In this document: positions 18,012 through 29,115 of the stretch, piece by piece
How the letters are laid out: each line of letters opens with the position of its first letter
Numbering within the stretch: position 1 is the stretch's first letter
Translations under genes and position numbers: made by a program
Notes under the pieces: generated by a model
The model's database searches: none
Seen by the model: the letters and a program-made list of their open reading frames with translations, nothing else
Told to the model about the DNA's origin: nothing
Source of the DNA: Chaetoderma sp. LZ-2023a
Lineage: Eukaryota > Mollusca > Caudofoveata > Chaetodermatida > Chaetodermatidae
Length of the DNA stretch: 64,000 bases
Assembly: GCA_034401795.1 (NCBI GenBank)
Contig: CM067372.1
Coordinates: forward strand, 33,978,351-34,042,350
Direction of reading: 5' to 3'

Positions 18012-19998
18012 TGGGGAGGGTAGGCGCCTCTACAGCCTTCCTGGGTTTCTTCGCCGGCGGCGGCTCCGAGAACCCAGCCGAAACAGACGTCGCAATAGGC
18101 CTGGCTTTCGCCTTGCCCTTATGCTTTTTCTGTTTCTTTGAAGGCTGTCTGGTTAGCGGCTTGCCCACAGCCCCTAGTGCGTGCGCTTGCCGCACCAGCT
18201 CTAGCTGGAGATTTACCGCTAAGCGATTCTGCGCAATACTGGCGGTGTCCTCTAAGATGGCCCGCGCTTGGCCACCAAAGATGCTAGGCCCTGTCAGGGG
18301 CGTCCCAAGAAGACGCTCCCTGACTGCCGTAGCCGGACGCATATGGTCAATGACCATTTGCCTCCTGGACTTCGTCACACGCGCTTGCACCCTTGCCAAT
18401 GCGTCCATTGACAGCACCAAGCCGTCATTAACGCACGATAGCGCCACAGGTGGCACAGGGTGGCCTGCCCCCGCTTCAGCCCACACCGACTGAAGTAGAC
18501 GATAGGAGTGATTGACAGCGCTCATGGCTGCCCTCACACCCTCATCGCATAGGGCCAGGACTTCTTCCTGGTGTACCTGGGCCTTATCCACTAGTGCCGG
18601 ACCGGGACCACCCGACCCGGCACTCTGGACGCCCAGTACCCATCGGTCATCCTCCGTGACCGACGGGACTACACCATACCTGTCGTATTCACCCCGCAGA
18701 ATACGGCACCTTGCCCGCACCTCCCTGGAGGCCGCAGGGAGCTGACCCTTGGTCATTAGTTGTTTACTATAAATAGCATCCAACAAATCAATGAACCGTG
18801 GATCCAGTCCCACTGACTGGATCCGGGCCACAGGCAAAATCCCCGTCCTAATCGACGCAACCGACGGACGGGGCGCATCTTCATCGGCCGTGGCCGAAAC
18901 CACAGACGGGTCAACTCTGGCTAGCCACGCCAGAGCATCAGACCAATCTAACTCCGAAGAAGATACCCCTGCAAACACGTCACCCGTTGACATGCTTACG
19001 GGTCTGCCAGCCATGGCCTCCCGGCCAGGAGCCACGGCTGACACGCCAGGCACTCCGCTACCACATGGTTCCGCCGCCACCCCATGAAACACTCCGGTCC
19101 ATGGGGTAGGTCCGCACGGAAAACCGTACGGACCCGTAACCGTCGCGGAACCATAGCCGGCCACGGGCGCCAACGGCACCCCATGTCCGGCTGCCGGACC
19201 AGGCGAGATAGGTGAGTACCACGCCTGGCCCGGCACACCGGTTCCCCTGACGGCTGGTGACAAACCAAGCCGCGCGGAACCGGTGCACGGTAACGGATTG
19301 GCCTCAGCCGCAGGCGGAGCCGCTGACCTGGCTTGCGCCAAACCAGACAAATGGAGGCCGGTTCCGTCCAGGACGGAATCAACCTCCATATTCTCCACCT
19401 GCGGCTTCACGGGCCGCAGCAACCTCTCCTCCTCGGCCTCATCGTCTTCAGACTCCGAAGAGCCGTCACTAGACGAATAAACCGTGGAGCCGTCCTGGCG
19501 GACGGCTCCCACACCTGACGGACCGGCCACCGCTACTGGACCACCCGGAGGTGGCCGCAGAGAGACAGAAACCGTCTGGCCGAAGCCAGACGGACCCGCC
19601 AGGGGGCCGTACGAGACGGCCCCCTCGGTAACCAGTCCAGAATCCTGTCCGAAGACAGGATCCGTACCAGGCATGGGGAGAAACTGCCCCCCAACCTTTG
19701 GTAGCAGGGACAACACCAGCGTGGGCAGAACGCTATGCAGAAAACCCTGCATAGCCGGACCAAACCACGCCGGCGGTGCCATCTCCGCCACCTCCAGCTG
19801 GGGACGTGGAGCACCCCCACCGGCCGAACCGGGCGCTCCACGATTTCCTCTCGGACCGCCTGACCCCGCGTCAGACCCAGCCAAGTCCTTCTGGGCAAGG
19901 AACTTAACCATCGTTTCGACGGACCACACTGCACAAACATTACACCTATGATCTATATTACACAGGGCACACCTAAAACAGACATGGTCCTTGAACAT
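17917..19998 (-). CDS. DIRS gag-like protein, copy B (693 codons)
   Basis: This is the counterpart of gag in copy A, with the same cysteine-rich N-terminus, acidic serine stretch and Lys/Gly-rich tail. It is one residue shorter (one Ala fewer in the PPPA-KKPRK stretch) and has scattered substitutions. It is uninterrupted. The same possible splice acceptor lies just upstream (ATAG before ~20050). Confidence 0.75.
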   Translation of the reverse strand: MFKDHVCFRCALCNIDHRCNVCAVWSVETMVKFLAQKDLAGSDAGSGGPRGNRGAPGSAGGGAPRPQLEVAEMAPPAWFGPAMQGFLHSVLPTLVLSLLPKVGGQFLPMPGTDPVFGQDSGLVTEGAVSYGPLAGPSGFGQTVSVSLRPPPGGPVAVAGPSGVGAVRQDGSTVYSSSDGSSESEDDEAEEERLLRPVKPQVENMEVDSVLDGTGLHLSGLAQARSAAPPAAEANPLPCTGSARLGLSPAVRGTGVPGQAWYSPISPGPAAGHGVPLAPVAGYGSATVTGPYGFPCGPTPWTGVFHGVAAEPCGSGVPGVSAVAPGREAMAGRPVSMSTGDVFAGVSSSELDWSDALAWLARVDPSVVSATADEDAPRPSVASIRTGILPVARIQSVGLDPRFIDLLDAIYSKQLMTKGQLPAASREVRARCRILRGEYDRYGVVPSVTEDDRWVLGVQSAGSGGPGPALVDKAQVHQEEVLALCDEGVRAAMSAVNHSYRLLQSVWAEAGAGHPVPPVALSCVNDGLVLSMDALARVQARVTKSRRQMVIDHMRPATAVRERLLGTPLTGPSIFGGQARAILEDTASIAQNRLAVNLQLELVRQAHALGAVGKPLTRQPSKKQKKHKGKAKARPIATSVSAGFSEPPPAKKPRKAVEAPTLPNVAPDRPRGGKGKGKGKGKASKGGQKGPKRT

Positions 19999-20049
19999 TA
20001 CACGGACAAACTTATGGCAGTCGTCACATGATGGCGGGGCTGGCTTGGC

Positions 20050-21121
20050 CTATAAAATAAGCACAAACCTACAATAAACAAGCGGAACGAGACACGGATG
20101 GAAGGCAGACAATTAATTTTCAAATATTTTGACTCATAAATTAACCGTAACCTCCCGCACCCCACCCCGCCACGTTACAACAACGATCGCATTGATTATG
20201 ACGACAAGAACGCGGCGGGCACAACACACCCATAATAGATCCTACAGGATGTGTAACGGCTCCAGGAATCATATCGCATAGCATTCAGGGTATATTTACT
20301 AATCAATATAAATTATACTCCTAACGAACGCAGCACGATATGTGAAGAAAACAACAAAATGTATAACAACTGCTGTCTCACACGGTAAAACCGCAGACCA
20401 CACATCTACTCAAGAATTTTGAAACCACCGATCATTGCAAACCGATCGTGATCGCACGTAAACTTGATCATTCTAAAGTTTCCGGTACCATTTTTTAGTA
20501 CGCACCACCCAGAACAAGATGCGCGAATTAATGAAAAAAATTTTCTTCACATAAACATCCGAGCGACCGGGTGTGACGTCACCCGCTCGGATTCTACGGA
20601 GAACGACGTCAGCCGATATTCGTGTTAGAAATACCGTAGCAAACACCTATTTTCATATCTGCCGATCGCCTGTTGGGGTTTAAAGAAGGCGATCGTCTGG
20701 CATATATCGTTGCTAGCACACGTCCCAGATTCTATGGGGTTAGAAATTGGAACATGCGACACAACGAAATTTAGAGACCTAAGTCTTTTAACTATGGATA
20801 TAAAGAACAATACAACCTGGTTGTCTTGGGCGGTATTCTCCATAGTCCTTAGTTATCCTTTCAGAACACACAAACTATCACTGATTAAAGACTTAGATTC
20901 TTTTAAAAAACACTAAAATCCTTAATGCGAAAAGCATGTATTGCACTTGTTGCTATGCAAACAAGAATGAGCTCTATGGTAAACGGGTACTCGGCAGTGG
21001 GGAGCCGGGTACCCGGTTCCCAGGAGTCGGTAAAGCTTTCTAAGTCTATAATCCTAGAGCCGCTGTCAGGGCCAGCTGTATATCAGAAGTAACAGAATGG
21101 TGAGTATTGATCGAAGGAGAA
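20050..21121 (-). promoter_or_regulatory. 5' terminal repeat and leader of DIRS copy B
   Basis: Same structure as in copy A: a left ITR at 20970-21121 and a leader with the CRE palindrome (TGACGTCA at 20574-20581) and the GATCGCC hairpin. Only scattered substitutions separate the two leaders. Confidence 0.65.
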
Positions 21122-21122
21122 T
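21118..21122. other. Head-to-tail junction of DIRS copies C and B
   Basis: On the minus strand the complete 3' end of C (...GACATTTCCTGC) is followed by ATTCT and then the 5' end of B (CCTTCGATCAATACTC), with no extra base. ITR sequence lies on both sides, so this is a junction of two termini and not the internal complementary region. The inverted ITR arms make a palindrome of about 170 bp per arm (20960-21300). Confidence 0.88.
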
Positions 21123-22949
21123 GCAGGAAATGTCAATTTCCCTTTCTCCGAGATCTAACAATACTCACCATTCTGTTACTTCTGATATACAGCTGGCCTT
21201 GACAGCGGCTCTAGGATTATAGACTTAGAAAGCTTTACCGACTCCTGGGAACCGGGTACTCGGCTCCCAACTGCCGAGTACCCGTTTACCATAGAGCTCA
21301 TATTGTTTGCATAGCCACCAAACAAGAGAAAACTATGGCTTGCCTCCATGGGGCTGGGAGGCTGGGTCCGTAACAGAATGGTGAGTATTGTTAGATCTCG
21401 GAGAAAGGGAAATTGACATTTCCTGCATTCTCCTTCGATCAATACTCACCATTCTGTTACTTCTGATATACACCAGATTTGATCAGTAACCTGGTGGGAA
21501 GGGGCAAGCCATAAATGCTAATTTTGCCCCTTGGAGAAAGATTTTAGACTTCAAACTTGACTAACGGAGACCTAAAAGGACCGTCAAGTTCACGGAACCG
21601 AATCACATTCGCGTCACAGTCCTCCCCCCTTTTTCCTCCTAAGAAAAGGGAGAGAGCTAACGAACATGTATCTCGCCTGAAAACACAAATATGCCAAGAG
21701 GGTTAACTGCTCTTTGCATATATTAGCCTGGGAATGAGCATGAATATATAAGATGAATGATCATGATATATAGACATAATACAAAACACTCTCAATCGTG
21801 AATTACCTCATGATATTTGGAATTCAGACCTGGAGCCTCCAACCATTCACTTGTCCGGCCTCAGTGACACAACTGGTTGATATCTTCTCACTCGACCAAG
21901 CCTGCTTCTAAATTCTCTCTTACAAATGCCAAAAAAGGAAGAAGAGCAGTGCGGTCATATAGCTATCGTCTCAAAACAGCTAAAGCGAGTGGAATGGCGA
22001 AGTTTGACACATCCCTCATATAGTAATCCATGAGAGAGGACTCACAGTGCCCTTGTGCGACAGCCCTGATGTCCGTAAACGGAACACCATTGTCAAGGGC
22101 GGAAGAGGCGGCTATACCGCTAACAACGTGCCCTTGCGCCTTGCACTTGGTGCCCAGTCGTAATCTCACGGGTAATCTGAATGCATTCGAATACCCAACG
22201 AGAGATAGAATCCATGGATGCGGCGCCATATGGCAGATCCACAGATGTCTACCATTCGACCGTAACGAGTCTGTCCGTTTTGTACTTAGTCAAAGCACGG
22301 ACTGGCCACCAGACACTGGCATCACGATCTAACCTACTCAGTTTCGGTATAACGATCGGTTTGCCGGGATATTTCAAAGACCGAGATCTTTGACATAAAC
22401 TCTGCTCTTGGCAGTAGATGCAGACCCTCTCTGGAGACAATAATCGGTCCCTCTCTGCTGAAAGTGCATGGATCACACTGCGCCTTGTAGCTGAGGAAGC
22501 TGCCAATAGAAAGACCGCCTTTAGAGTCAAATGCTTTAGACTAGCCGAACGCAACGATTCGAAAGGGTGCTTGGCCAGTACATTAAGCACTAAAGATAGA
22601 CTCCAGGCTGGAATGACTACCGGTTGTCTCGGTCGGAGATTGCTCATTCCCTTCACCATCACACTCAACTGGGCCACCTCTGGACTATCCATGTTGGCTA
22701 GACAAGGGATAACTAATGCCAAAGCTGACTTGTATCCAGCAATTGTGATAGGAGCTAGTCCTGAAAAGAACAGTTCACAGAGAAAGTCTGCTATTTGCTG
22801 AATAGTGGAATGAAAGGTACAATCCCCTTTCCTCACACCAGTCTGCAAATCCGTTAACCTTGTCGTTATATGACTTGAAGGTTGGCCTCCTTCTCGCAGC
22901 CGCGATGAAATCAGCAGCCTGTCGAGAAAAGCCTCCCGACATGGAACCA
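21122..22949 (-). mobile_element. DIRS copy C, 3' part only
   Basis: The minus strand shows a recombinase remnant (22949-21963), 3' UTR (21962-21460), internal complementary region (about 21375-21475) and right terminal repeat to 21122. The 5' two-thirds are missing. At 22949 it meets a LINE/Polinton-derived segment. Confidence 0.88.
21963..22949 (-). pseudogene. Decayed tyrosine recombinase of copy C
   Basis: Two frames, 22950-22249 and 22229-21963, together cover the recombinase from the region before the N-terminal arm to the stop. Small insertions and deletions break the arm (the segment near 22810-22860), the active-site region (SSATRRSVIHAL keeps the arginine) and the part before the H-x-x-R box. 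The tyrosine box (MDYYMRDVS) survives. It is not functional as written. Confidence 0.85.
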
Positions 22950-23391
22950 TTAGTAGATCTTTGGGATCGACCCTTTTCCCTTTGGAGATTTCTTCTTCTT
23001 CAATTGGTGGACAGCTTTCTTCAGTTCTGCTAAACTAATGTCAACTTTCATTGCATCGTGAGTGTTGGTGTCTGTTCTTTCCTTTTGCTCTTTTCTAACC
23101 TCTTTTTGATGCATTTGTGGTATAGAAATGTTGCTTTCTTTCGCAAAGGCATCTGCAGCCATCTTTCCTGTCAGTGTTTGTCCATCTTCTTTAAGAGTAA
23201 TCTTCTCTCCCCCGTCACCCTCATCATTCAGTGCTTTAGTCAGTCTCCATAGCTTTGTGGTTTCTCTCTCTCTCTAAATTAAACCCGGCCGTCTTTTCCC
23301 TCCAGCTTCTTCTTTTGGCCTCCAGCTTGGTCTTTAGATACCTGGCTTTAGTTTGTTGTAGCGTGAAGTGGTTTTCATGACAGGGATTACA
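22950..23391 (-). repeat. Inverted, deleted duplicate of the LINE/Polinton junction region at 31.2-34.2 kb
   Basis: Minus-strand sequence from 23391 to about 22985 matches plus-strand 31248-31668 (LINE, around DISLAELKKA). It then jumps to text matching 34125-34158 (CCCAAAGATCTACTA, Polinton). The jump happens at a shared CTCC. The LINE part has one indel near 23140. The segment lies directly against DIRS copy C. Confidence 0.75.
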
Positions 23392-23530
23392 CTCACTCAC
23401 TCACTCCCCACCCACTCACCCACCGACTGACCCACCCACCCACCGACTGACTCACTAACTCACCGACTCACTCACTCACTCACCGACTCACTCACTCACC
23501 GACTCACCACTGACTGACCGACTCACTCAA
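23385..23530. repeat. ACTC/ACTG-rich simple repeat
   Basis: Irregular runs of ACTCACTC, CACCCACC and CCGACTCACTCA, without a long unit. Confidence 0.85.
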
Positions 23531-24229
23531 TCCAAAGTTACCACTTGCTTTGGTTACATTTTTTCGCTGCGTCAGATTAGCCTGATTGACAGGAGCGCAT
23601 TAAATTTCATTGGAGAGGCTCTAGAGGAAGAGGTGGGTGCTTATTAATCATTTACCAAAGTGTCAAATTTAACATAAAGTGCACACATGTTTTTTTCAAC
23701 GATAGAAATTTTTTTTTATTCTTTCCTTTATGCCTGCTGAACATGTTTTAAAGACCCTAGCGTTAGCTCATTTCTTCAGCTCATTAATATTTGTAAATTT
23801 CATGTGACGTCACTACCTAACAAAAGCGGCATCCATTTGGGGGGTTTTCTTCTCTTCAAATGTATCAACTGCTTTTATAGTTTATACCTTCATTTGTAGG
23901 ACAAATTTTTCGGTTAAAACGGGCAAAATTAGCAGTTGAAACATTCAACAAACTAATAGTGATATTTAAGGATTTACAAGCATGTACCAGACAGCTGAAG
24001 ATGCATAATCACCAATTCACGAAATTCGGTACCGCTATTTCACACATAACCTGGCGAGGTGGGTCAGTTCAAATGCTTGGAATTTGGTTAAAAATTAAAA
24101 CTTTGTACTGAAATTTTTTCGTTTGTATTCGGAAGTGTTATTTCACATTGTGTTAAATTCTTGCGCAGATCTGTTTAAGGTTTTCTTTCACGAGTGCATT
24201 ACTTGCTTAGATTCACGAACTTCGGTACC
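23531..24229. other. Intergenic, no gene seen
   Basis: AT-rich, with no convincing frame. ATTCACGAA(A/C)TTCGGTACC occurs twice (about 24016 and 24211), a short local duplication. Confidence 0.45.
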
Positions 24230-24563
24230 CATAGTATATATAATACCCGGCGACAGTCGCGGGAATCAAACATAACAATACTACATATTATATTATATAG
24301 GGCATATACGAAAATATGGTATTTCATGCGATTCGTGTTAGTGATATGAAATTTCTTTTATAAACACGCAGTGATTACTACGTGGGAATATTATTTTTAT
24401 GAAGCAAGATGTTTGCAAAAGGTTTATTTAGCTTAAAACACTGTAAAAGCTATGTGATTATTGCAAAGCGAAGGCACACAAAGTGGTTTGTTTATGTGCG
24501 TTGACCTTTGACCTGATGTTTGCTGCACATGCGCATTCAGAACTCTGAGATAGCTTATGTCTT
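24230..24563 (+). repeat. Interspersed repeat, copy 1 (partner at 50275-50580)
   Basis: From TATATAATACCCGGCGACAG to the GCACATGCGCATTC region, this stretch matches the reverse complement of 50275-50580, including CACACAAAGTGGTTTGTTTATGTG and TTTGCAAAAGGTTTAT. No coding signal; family unknown. Confidence 0.75.
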
Positions 24564-25409
24564 GAGTAGGGTCTATCAACCAAGCTCACTATTGGACAAA
24601 CTTTGGGAGTCACCCTATGGGTGTACACCGATCTTGGCCGCCATAGGATCTTGGCCGCCTGGTCTATCTAGTATTCTATATATCTGTTTTGTTTATATCT
24701 ATGATTGGGTGACGATATACCTTTCAGATATATCGATATAACTGTTGTTCCTATTTCTAACTTTTTCTAACATCTGTTTCCTATGTTTCAGGTAATTGAA
24801 TCTTGAATGGTTAACTGACGGCTAGCTGACGGCTTAACGTAATCCCGAAATATTGGCTGTTACGATTTTGAGTGATAAAGCCGATTGATACTAAAAGCCG
24901 GATCGGCAAAAACAACAGAATTTAAGTAGCAATGGCGAAACAAGTTTAGCGGTTAAAAAAAGTAACTTTGTAGACCACATAAATTCTGTGATCATTTAAT
25001 TTTGTAAAGCTGCATCGTCCTTCTAGGTAACACGCTTTCTCATTGGTCAAGCGTTCTCATTGGCCCCAGTTGTATTCGACGTGTTTACGTAACTGTCTGT
25101 CCATGGGGTGTGTGCCAGACAATACGGCTTCCCGTAATTAAAGAGCGCAATTATTCCACTTAACCACGGGTGTTGTTACAGCAGACAAGCCACAAAACAA
25201 GGTGTTGTCTTAAAGCAAAATTCTGATTTTATCTTATACTTGGCACCGAAACACAGCAATAACTTTCACCAACATTCTGCGGTGGTTGTAGTCACAACTC
25301 TTGCGTGCAGATGATGGTTCTTACGTTATACATTTTATTAATGGCTGCTTATCGCACCACAATCAGCGCCACCTACTCACAATCATAAATATCACTGACA
25401 CCAGCATAT

Positions 25410-26600
25410 AAAGACCACACTGAAGAAGTTGCCTGTAATGGTGGTTCTTATAACAGCATGAACTTTATTATCGAACCACGCACCTTTAAGATCCACAATC
25501 AGCTGTACCATCTTTAAAGCATGAGAAAACTAAGCGAAGATTATTTCTTGAAAATTTACCACTGGGATGACTGAGTCGAAAACCGGTACAGTCATTCCAA
25601 AGAAAAAATTTCAAAAATCTGGTTGTATTTTTAATATTAGTGACTAATTAGTCTAATGCATAGCACCACCAATATCTAAGGTGAGGGCCACTTGGGGTTT
25701 CCTGATAATGGTTCTAAAAACATGTGAAATAGCAACAAAGGGATGATGATGTTGGTTTATATCCCATTTTCAATGCTATCATACAGGCAAAATATATTTT
25801 ATCCCGTCAAGAATTTACTTTTTCATGTAGTTGCGGTGGAAGGATTAAGTGGACCACTCGCGTGGTGGTTCTAAAAACATTCATACAGTTTCATATATTA
25901 TACAATATATATGATGTACATATTGACAGTATCTTCACAAATCAACACATTTTAGTTACCAACTAAAGCGCAGTCATTTCGATGTATCAATAATAAGGGA
26001 GATTACTCTGGATAGGTTTAGTGACAATCGAAATAAACTATCCAGATTTATCTCCCTTATTATTGTTACAACAGACGCGCGGGGGTTCTAATATCTTAAT
26101 TTTCAATCTTTTTCTTGCCATCCCGTCATATAATAATATGTTTTTAGTTTGAACGTAACATCTGTTAACATTCTTTCCATCCCATATTTGTTCCCTAAGC
26201 AGCACAAGTGGATGATGATGCGTCTCCAACGCTAACAAACACGCATGTTGATCTGACAGATATTGTTAAATGTCATTGAAACCTGCCTATAAAGACCACC
26301 TTGCAGTTATTACCTTATTATATAATGGTGGTTCTTACATTAGGAATTTATGTTATCGAACCACTTGAGGATCAAACTCTAAATTTAGTTACTAACTTAA
26401 AATCACGCGAAGATTATTTTTTAAAAGTTATCACTGGGATAACGCTAATAAACGCGTATGTTGATCTGGCAGTCACCTTGGAGAAGTTAGTACCTGTAAT
26501 GGTGGTTCATACATTAGGAATTTATATTATTGAACCACTTGAGGATCCACAATCAGTTGCACCCACATTGCTTTTTTTGATTATTTTTGAAAAATTTTCA
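25410..26600. repeat. Three imperfect direct repeats inside the 2.2-kb TIR element
   Basis: AATGGTGGTTCTTA, a TTTAT(G/A)TTAT block and GAACCAC, then GATCCACAATCAG-type text, occur near 25440, 26324 and 26497. The last two are about 173 bp apart. The sites between also carry GGTGGTTC. They may be subterminal or internal binding repeats. Confidence 0.6.
25988..26068. repeat. Foldback with ~31-bp arms
   Basis: CAATAATAAGGGAGATTACT... on the left pairs with ...ATCTCCCTTATTATTG on the right, with a few mismatches and a short AT-rich loop. The GGGAGATTACTCT core resembles the repeat at the left edge of the window. Confidence 0.7.
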
Positions 26601-26830
26601 ACACTCGAGGGGTTAGCTTAGCGGTAACAAATTCGCGCGTAAAGCTATAGGAAATATGTGCCCATTGTGAATGGTTTGAATAATCCCTACATTTGCAGGA
26701 AATATCAATCGTTTGAAACTATGGAATAATAGCCGAGGAGCATATGGTCTTTTGAAACAAAGAAAAGTCGAATCGGTATACTAGCGGCCAAGATCATATG
26801 GCGGCCAAGATCGGTGGTGACCACCCTATG

Positions 26831-27287
26831 CGCTTCAACTTTGAAGCTAAACCTACATGTATTTCCAATTCTACTTCAATACTAGTTGACTGATGTGAGA
26901 CTGTTATTCCTGACGTTAGAAGCCTGAGGTCTACTGTCAGATGTCCTTTCATTGTATCATTTTATCATAACACGGAGTTTGGATCACAGGTAGGCACATC
27001 TGGCACCAGTTTTCGCAAAATTGGTAAATGCTTCACTTACAAAATCAGATTATCTGAAAACTGTCTTACGTGTCCTATTGGCGGTCACACATCAACATAC
27101 TTACAATTGAACTTTTCACAAATGTATAACAAATCCTAGTGTTTCTACCGTCAAAACTAGATTTTGTTTAAAGCGTGTAGTTGAAAATTGAGTTTACCGT
27201 TGCTAGGATCGTTGCGCATGCGTGAAATAGGAAAAGTCTAACTTCTGTAATTCCCGTGTCAGCTGAAAACGATATCATGTCATATGA
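26831..27287. other. Intergenic, no gene seen
   Basis: No frame with family resemblance between the TIR element and the LINE remnant. Confidence 0.4.
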
Positions 27288-28156
27288 TATCAAACAGCTT
27301 AACCAAATGGGCCGACAAATGGCAACTGCGCTTTAATGCACTCAGGTGTATGGTGATGCACCTAGCAAATCGAATAACCACCTCCAATACAGTGTGAAAG
27401 ATGGCAGCCGGATTACAATGCTAGGGATGACAATCTGTGAAAAAGACATGGTAGTGTATGTGAACAGCAGTCTCAAATCTGACAAGCATGCAGAACGCGC
27501 AGAAAACAAAGCAAACAGACTTGTTGGGATGATCAGAAGATCCTTTGACTACTCCGACCTCAGGACATTAGTCCTGCGCTGTTCAAAAGCCTTGTACGTT
27601 CCCATCTAGAATATGAAAATGTTGTATGGTCACAACTGTACAAAAAGGATGTTCAACTGCTGGAGAATGTGCAACGCCGTGCAACCAAAATGGTGCCAGA
27701 GTTTAAGAATAAACCCTATGAGGCAAGCTGCCAAGTCTGGTGTATTGGCACCTAAGAGGTGACTTAATCGAGGTTTACAAGTACATTCACGATATGTATA
27801 ATATTGACCATAATATCATCCTCCCAGCAGACACTGAAGAGCGAACCAGGGCCAACAGCTACAAACTGCAGAAATGCCACTTCCACTCCAACATACGCAT
27901 GCAGTTCTTCAGCATACGAGTCGCTAACCACTGGAAGAGCCTCCCAGATGCCGTCGTGACATCTCCAACCATGAACGCCTTCAAAGGAAGACTAGACCGT
28001 CATTATTCAGAAAGCAGCTACTCGGCTAATTTTCCAATCATGCCTATCCGCATCCAATACAATGTCAAAAAGGTACAAAACACCCAAGAAGAAAATGAAG
28101 ACAGTAAAGACCTGCTACATGCTATATATCCTATCAGGCAGAAAAGGGCTATGTAA
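27288..28156 (+). pseudogene. LINE (CR1/Jockey-type) C-terminal RT remnant
   Basis: Broken frames read WADKWQLRFNALRCMVMHLA, then KSDKHAERAENKANRLVGMI, then RSHLEYENVVW, RRATKMVPE, then LRGDLIEVYKYIHDMYNI and FFSIRVANHWKSLPDAVV. These are the usual landmarks after the catalytic FADD box of LINE reverse transcriptases. At least three frame changes are needed. The upstream RT and endonuclease are absent (5' truncation, typical of LINEs). Confidence 0.85.
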
Positions 28157-28209
28157 CTATTAACATATCTACATAGCAGCAATATATAGACACACAAGTT
28201 ATAAAGTTA

Positions 28210-28430
28210 CTATACATGCAACACAAGCATGCATGCATGCACACACGCATGGACACAGACATGCATGCACTCATGCATACATGCACGCGCACACACACCG
28301 CACAGGAACACTGTGCGCAAGGGTAAGTAACCTGGCATTGGCACTTACTGTGTCAACGCCATTGATCATTTCTTAAGATCTTTGAAGGAAAAACTTGCAA
28401 AGATACATCATCATCATCATCCTCATCATC
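28210..28430. repeat. Low-complexity: ATGC/CACA-rich run and TCA triplets
   Basis: A GCATGCATGCACACACGCAT-type stretch (28217-28300) and (TCA)n near 28402-28430 follow the LINE remnant. Confidence 0.8.
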
Positions 28431-28479
28431 ATTTTATGAGGCATAAGCCATTGGCTTGTTATTGCATCAGTGTTATCTG

Positions 28480-28575
28480 TTATAGTACGGCTTGCTCAGT
28501 CCAATTCAAAAGATCTTTCTCTGAAGTATATTATATCTAATTTGTTCTTGAATGATTTGACTGTTGTCAGTTAAT
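28480..28575 (-). pseudogene. LINE C-terminal tail fragment 1
   Basis: The minus strand reads TVKSFKNKLDI, the closing residues of a LINE protein. The same tail occurs again at 28985-29115. Confidence 0.5.
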
Positions 28576-28984
28576 TAAGTCTCCTAGAAACCCTCAGTAT
28601 ATCATTAACATATGACTTTAGCTCTGTATTGTGGAAATGCTGTGGTACAGGTGGGTGTTCCCCGCATCAGCTGCAGTGTGCCGCCTACACTCATGGTTAC
28701 ACCCTGCTGTACCTAGCATTTGTTTGCATACTTAATTGTGGTTGCCATGGTTGGTCTTATTGCTGTTGTTTTCATCTTCTGTTATCATCGCTTTCCGAGT
28801 CTCCTCCTCTACACTAGTGTCTCTTCATGCAACCACAAAGAGTGGACATGGAAGCAGAGATGTAGCTACTGGTCATTGGAATCGCTACTGGGCCTGTTCT
28901 TGTCTATGCACAGGCTACTCCAAGTCCACTATATTGGAAGAATTGCGGTATGACCTTTTGATGGGCTGGGATACGCATGGCATG

Positions 28985-29115
28985 TTCAGTTAAATTCAAA
29001 TGTTCTTTCTTTGAAGTAGATATCTGGTTTGTTCTTGAATGATTGGACTGCTGTTTCTTCGGCTATTGTAGCTGGAAATGAATTCCACTGTGGTGCCACT
29101 CCATTGGTGAAAAAG
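28985..29115 (-). pseudogene. LINE C-terminal tail fragment 2
   Basis: The minus strand reads KHFFTNGVAPQWNSFPATI and then VQSFKNKPDI, the usual end of CR1/Jockey-type LINE proteins. It is probably the detached 3' end of an element related to the one at 29500-30908. Confidence 0.6.

Larger units (their letters stand above)
15154..21121 (-). mobile_element. DIRS copy B, 3'-truncated (~6.0 kb)
   Basis: Nearly identical to copy A from its 5' end (21121) through gag, RT and most of the recombinase. It stops abruptly at 15154, where the 5' end of copy A begins. Its own recombinase C-terminus, 3' UTR and 3' terminus are missing. Its 5' end is joined directly to the 3' end of copy C. Confidence 0.93.
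24611..26830. mobile_element. Non-autonomous TIR element, 2.2 kb, with 9-bp target duplication
   Basis: CACCCTATG flanks both ends (24611-24619 and 26822-26830). The ends are inverted copies: ACCGATCTTGGCCGCCATA, then GATCTTGGCCGC, on the left, and the complement on the right, over about 45 bp. A 9-bp duplication with long TIRs fits Mutator-like elements. No transposase-like frame is present. The interior has repeated blocks (see separate entry) and a foldback. Confidence 0.8.
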
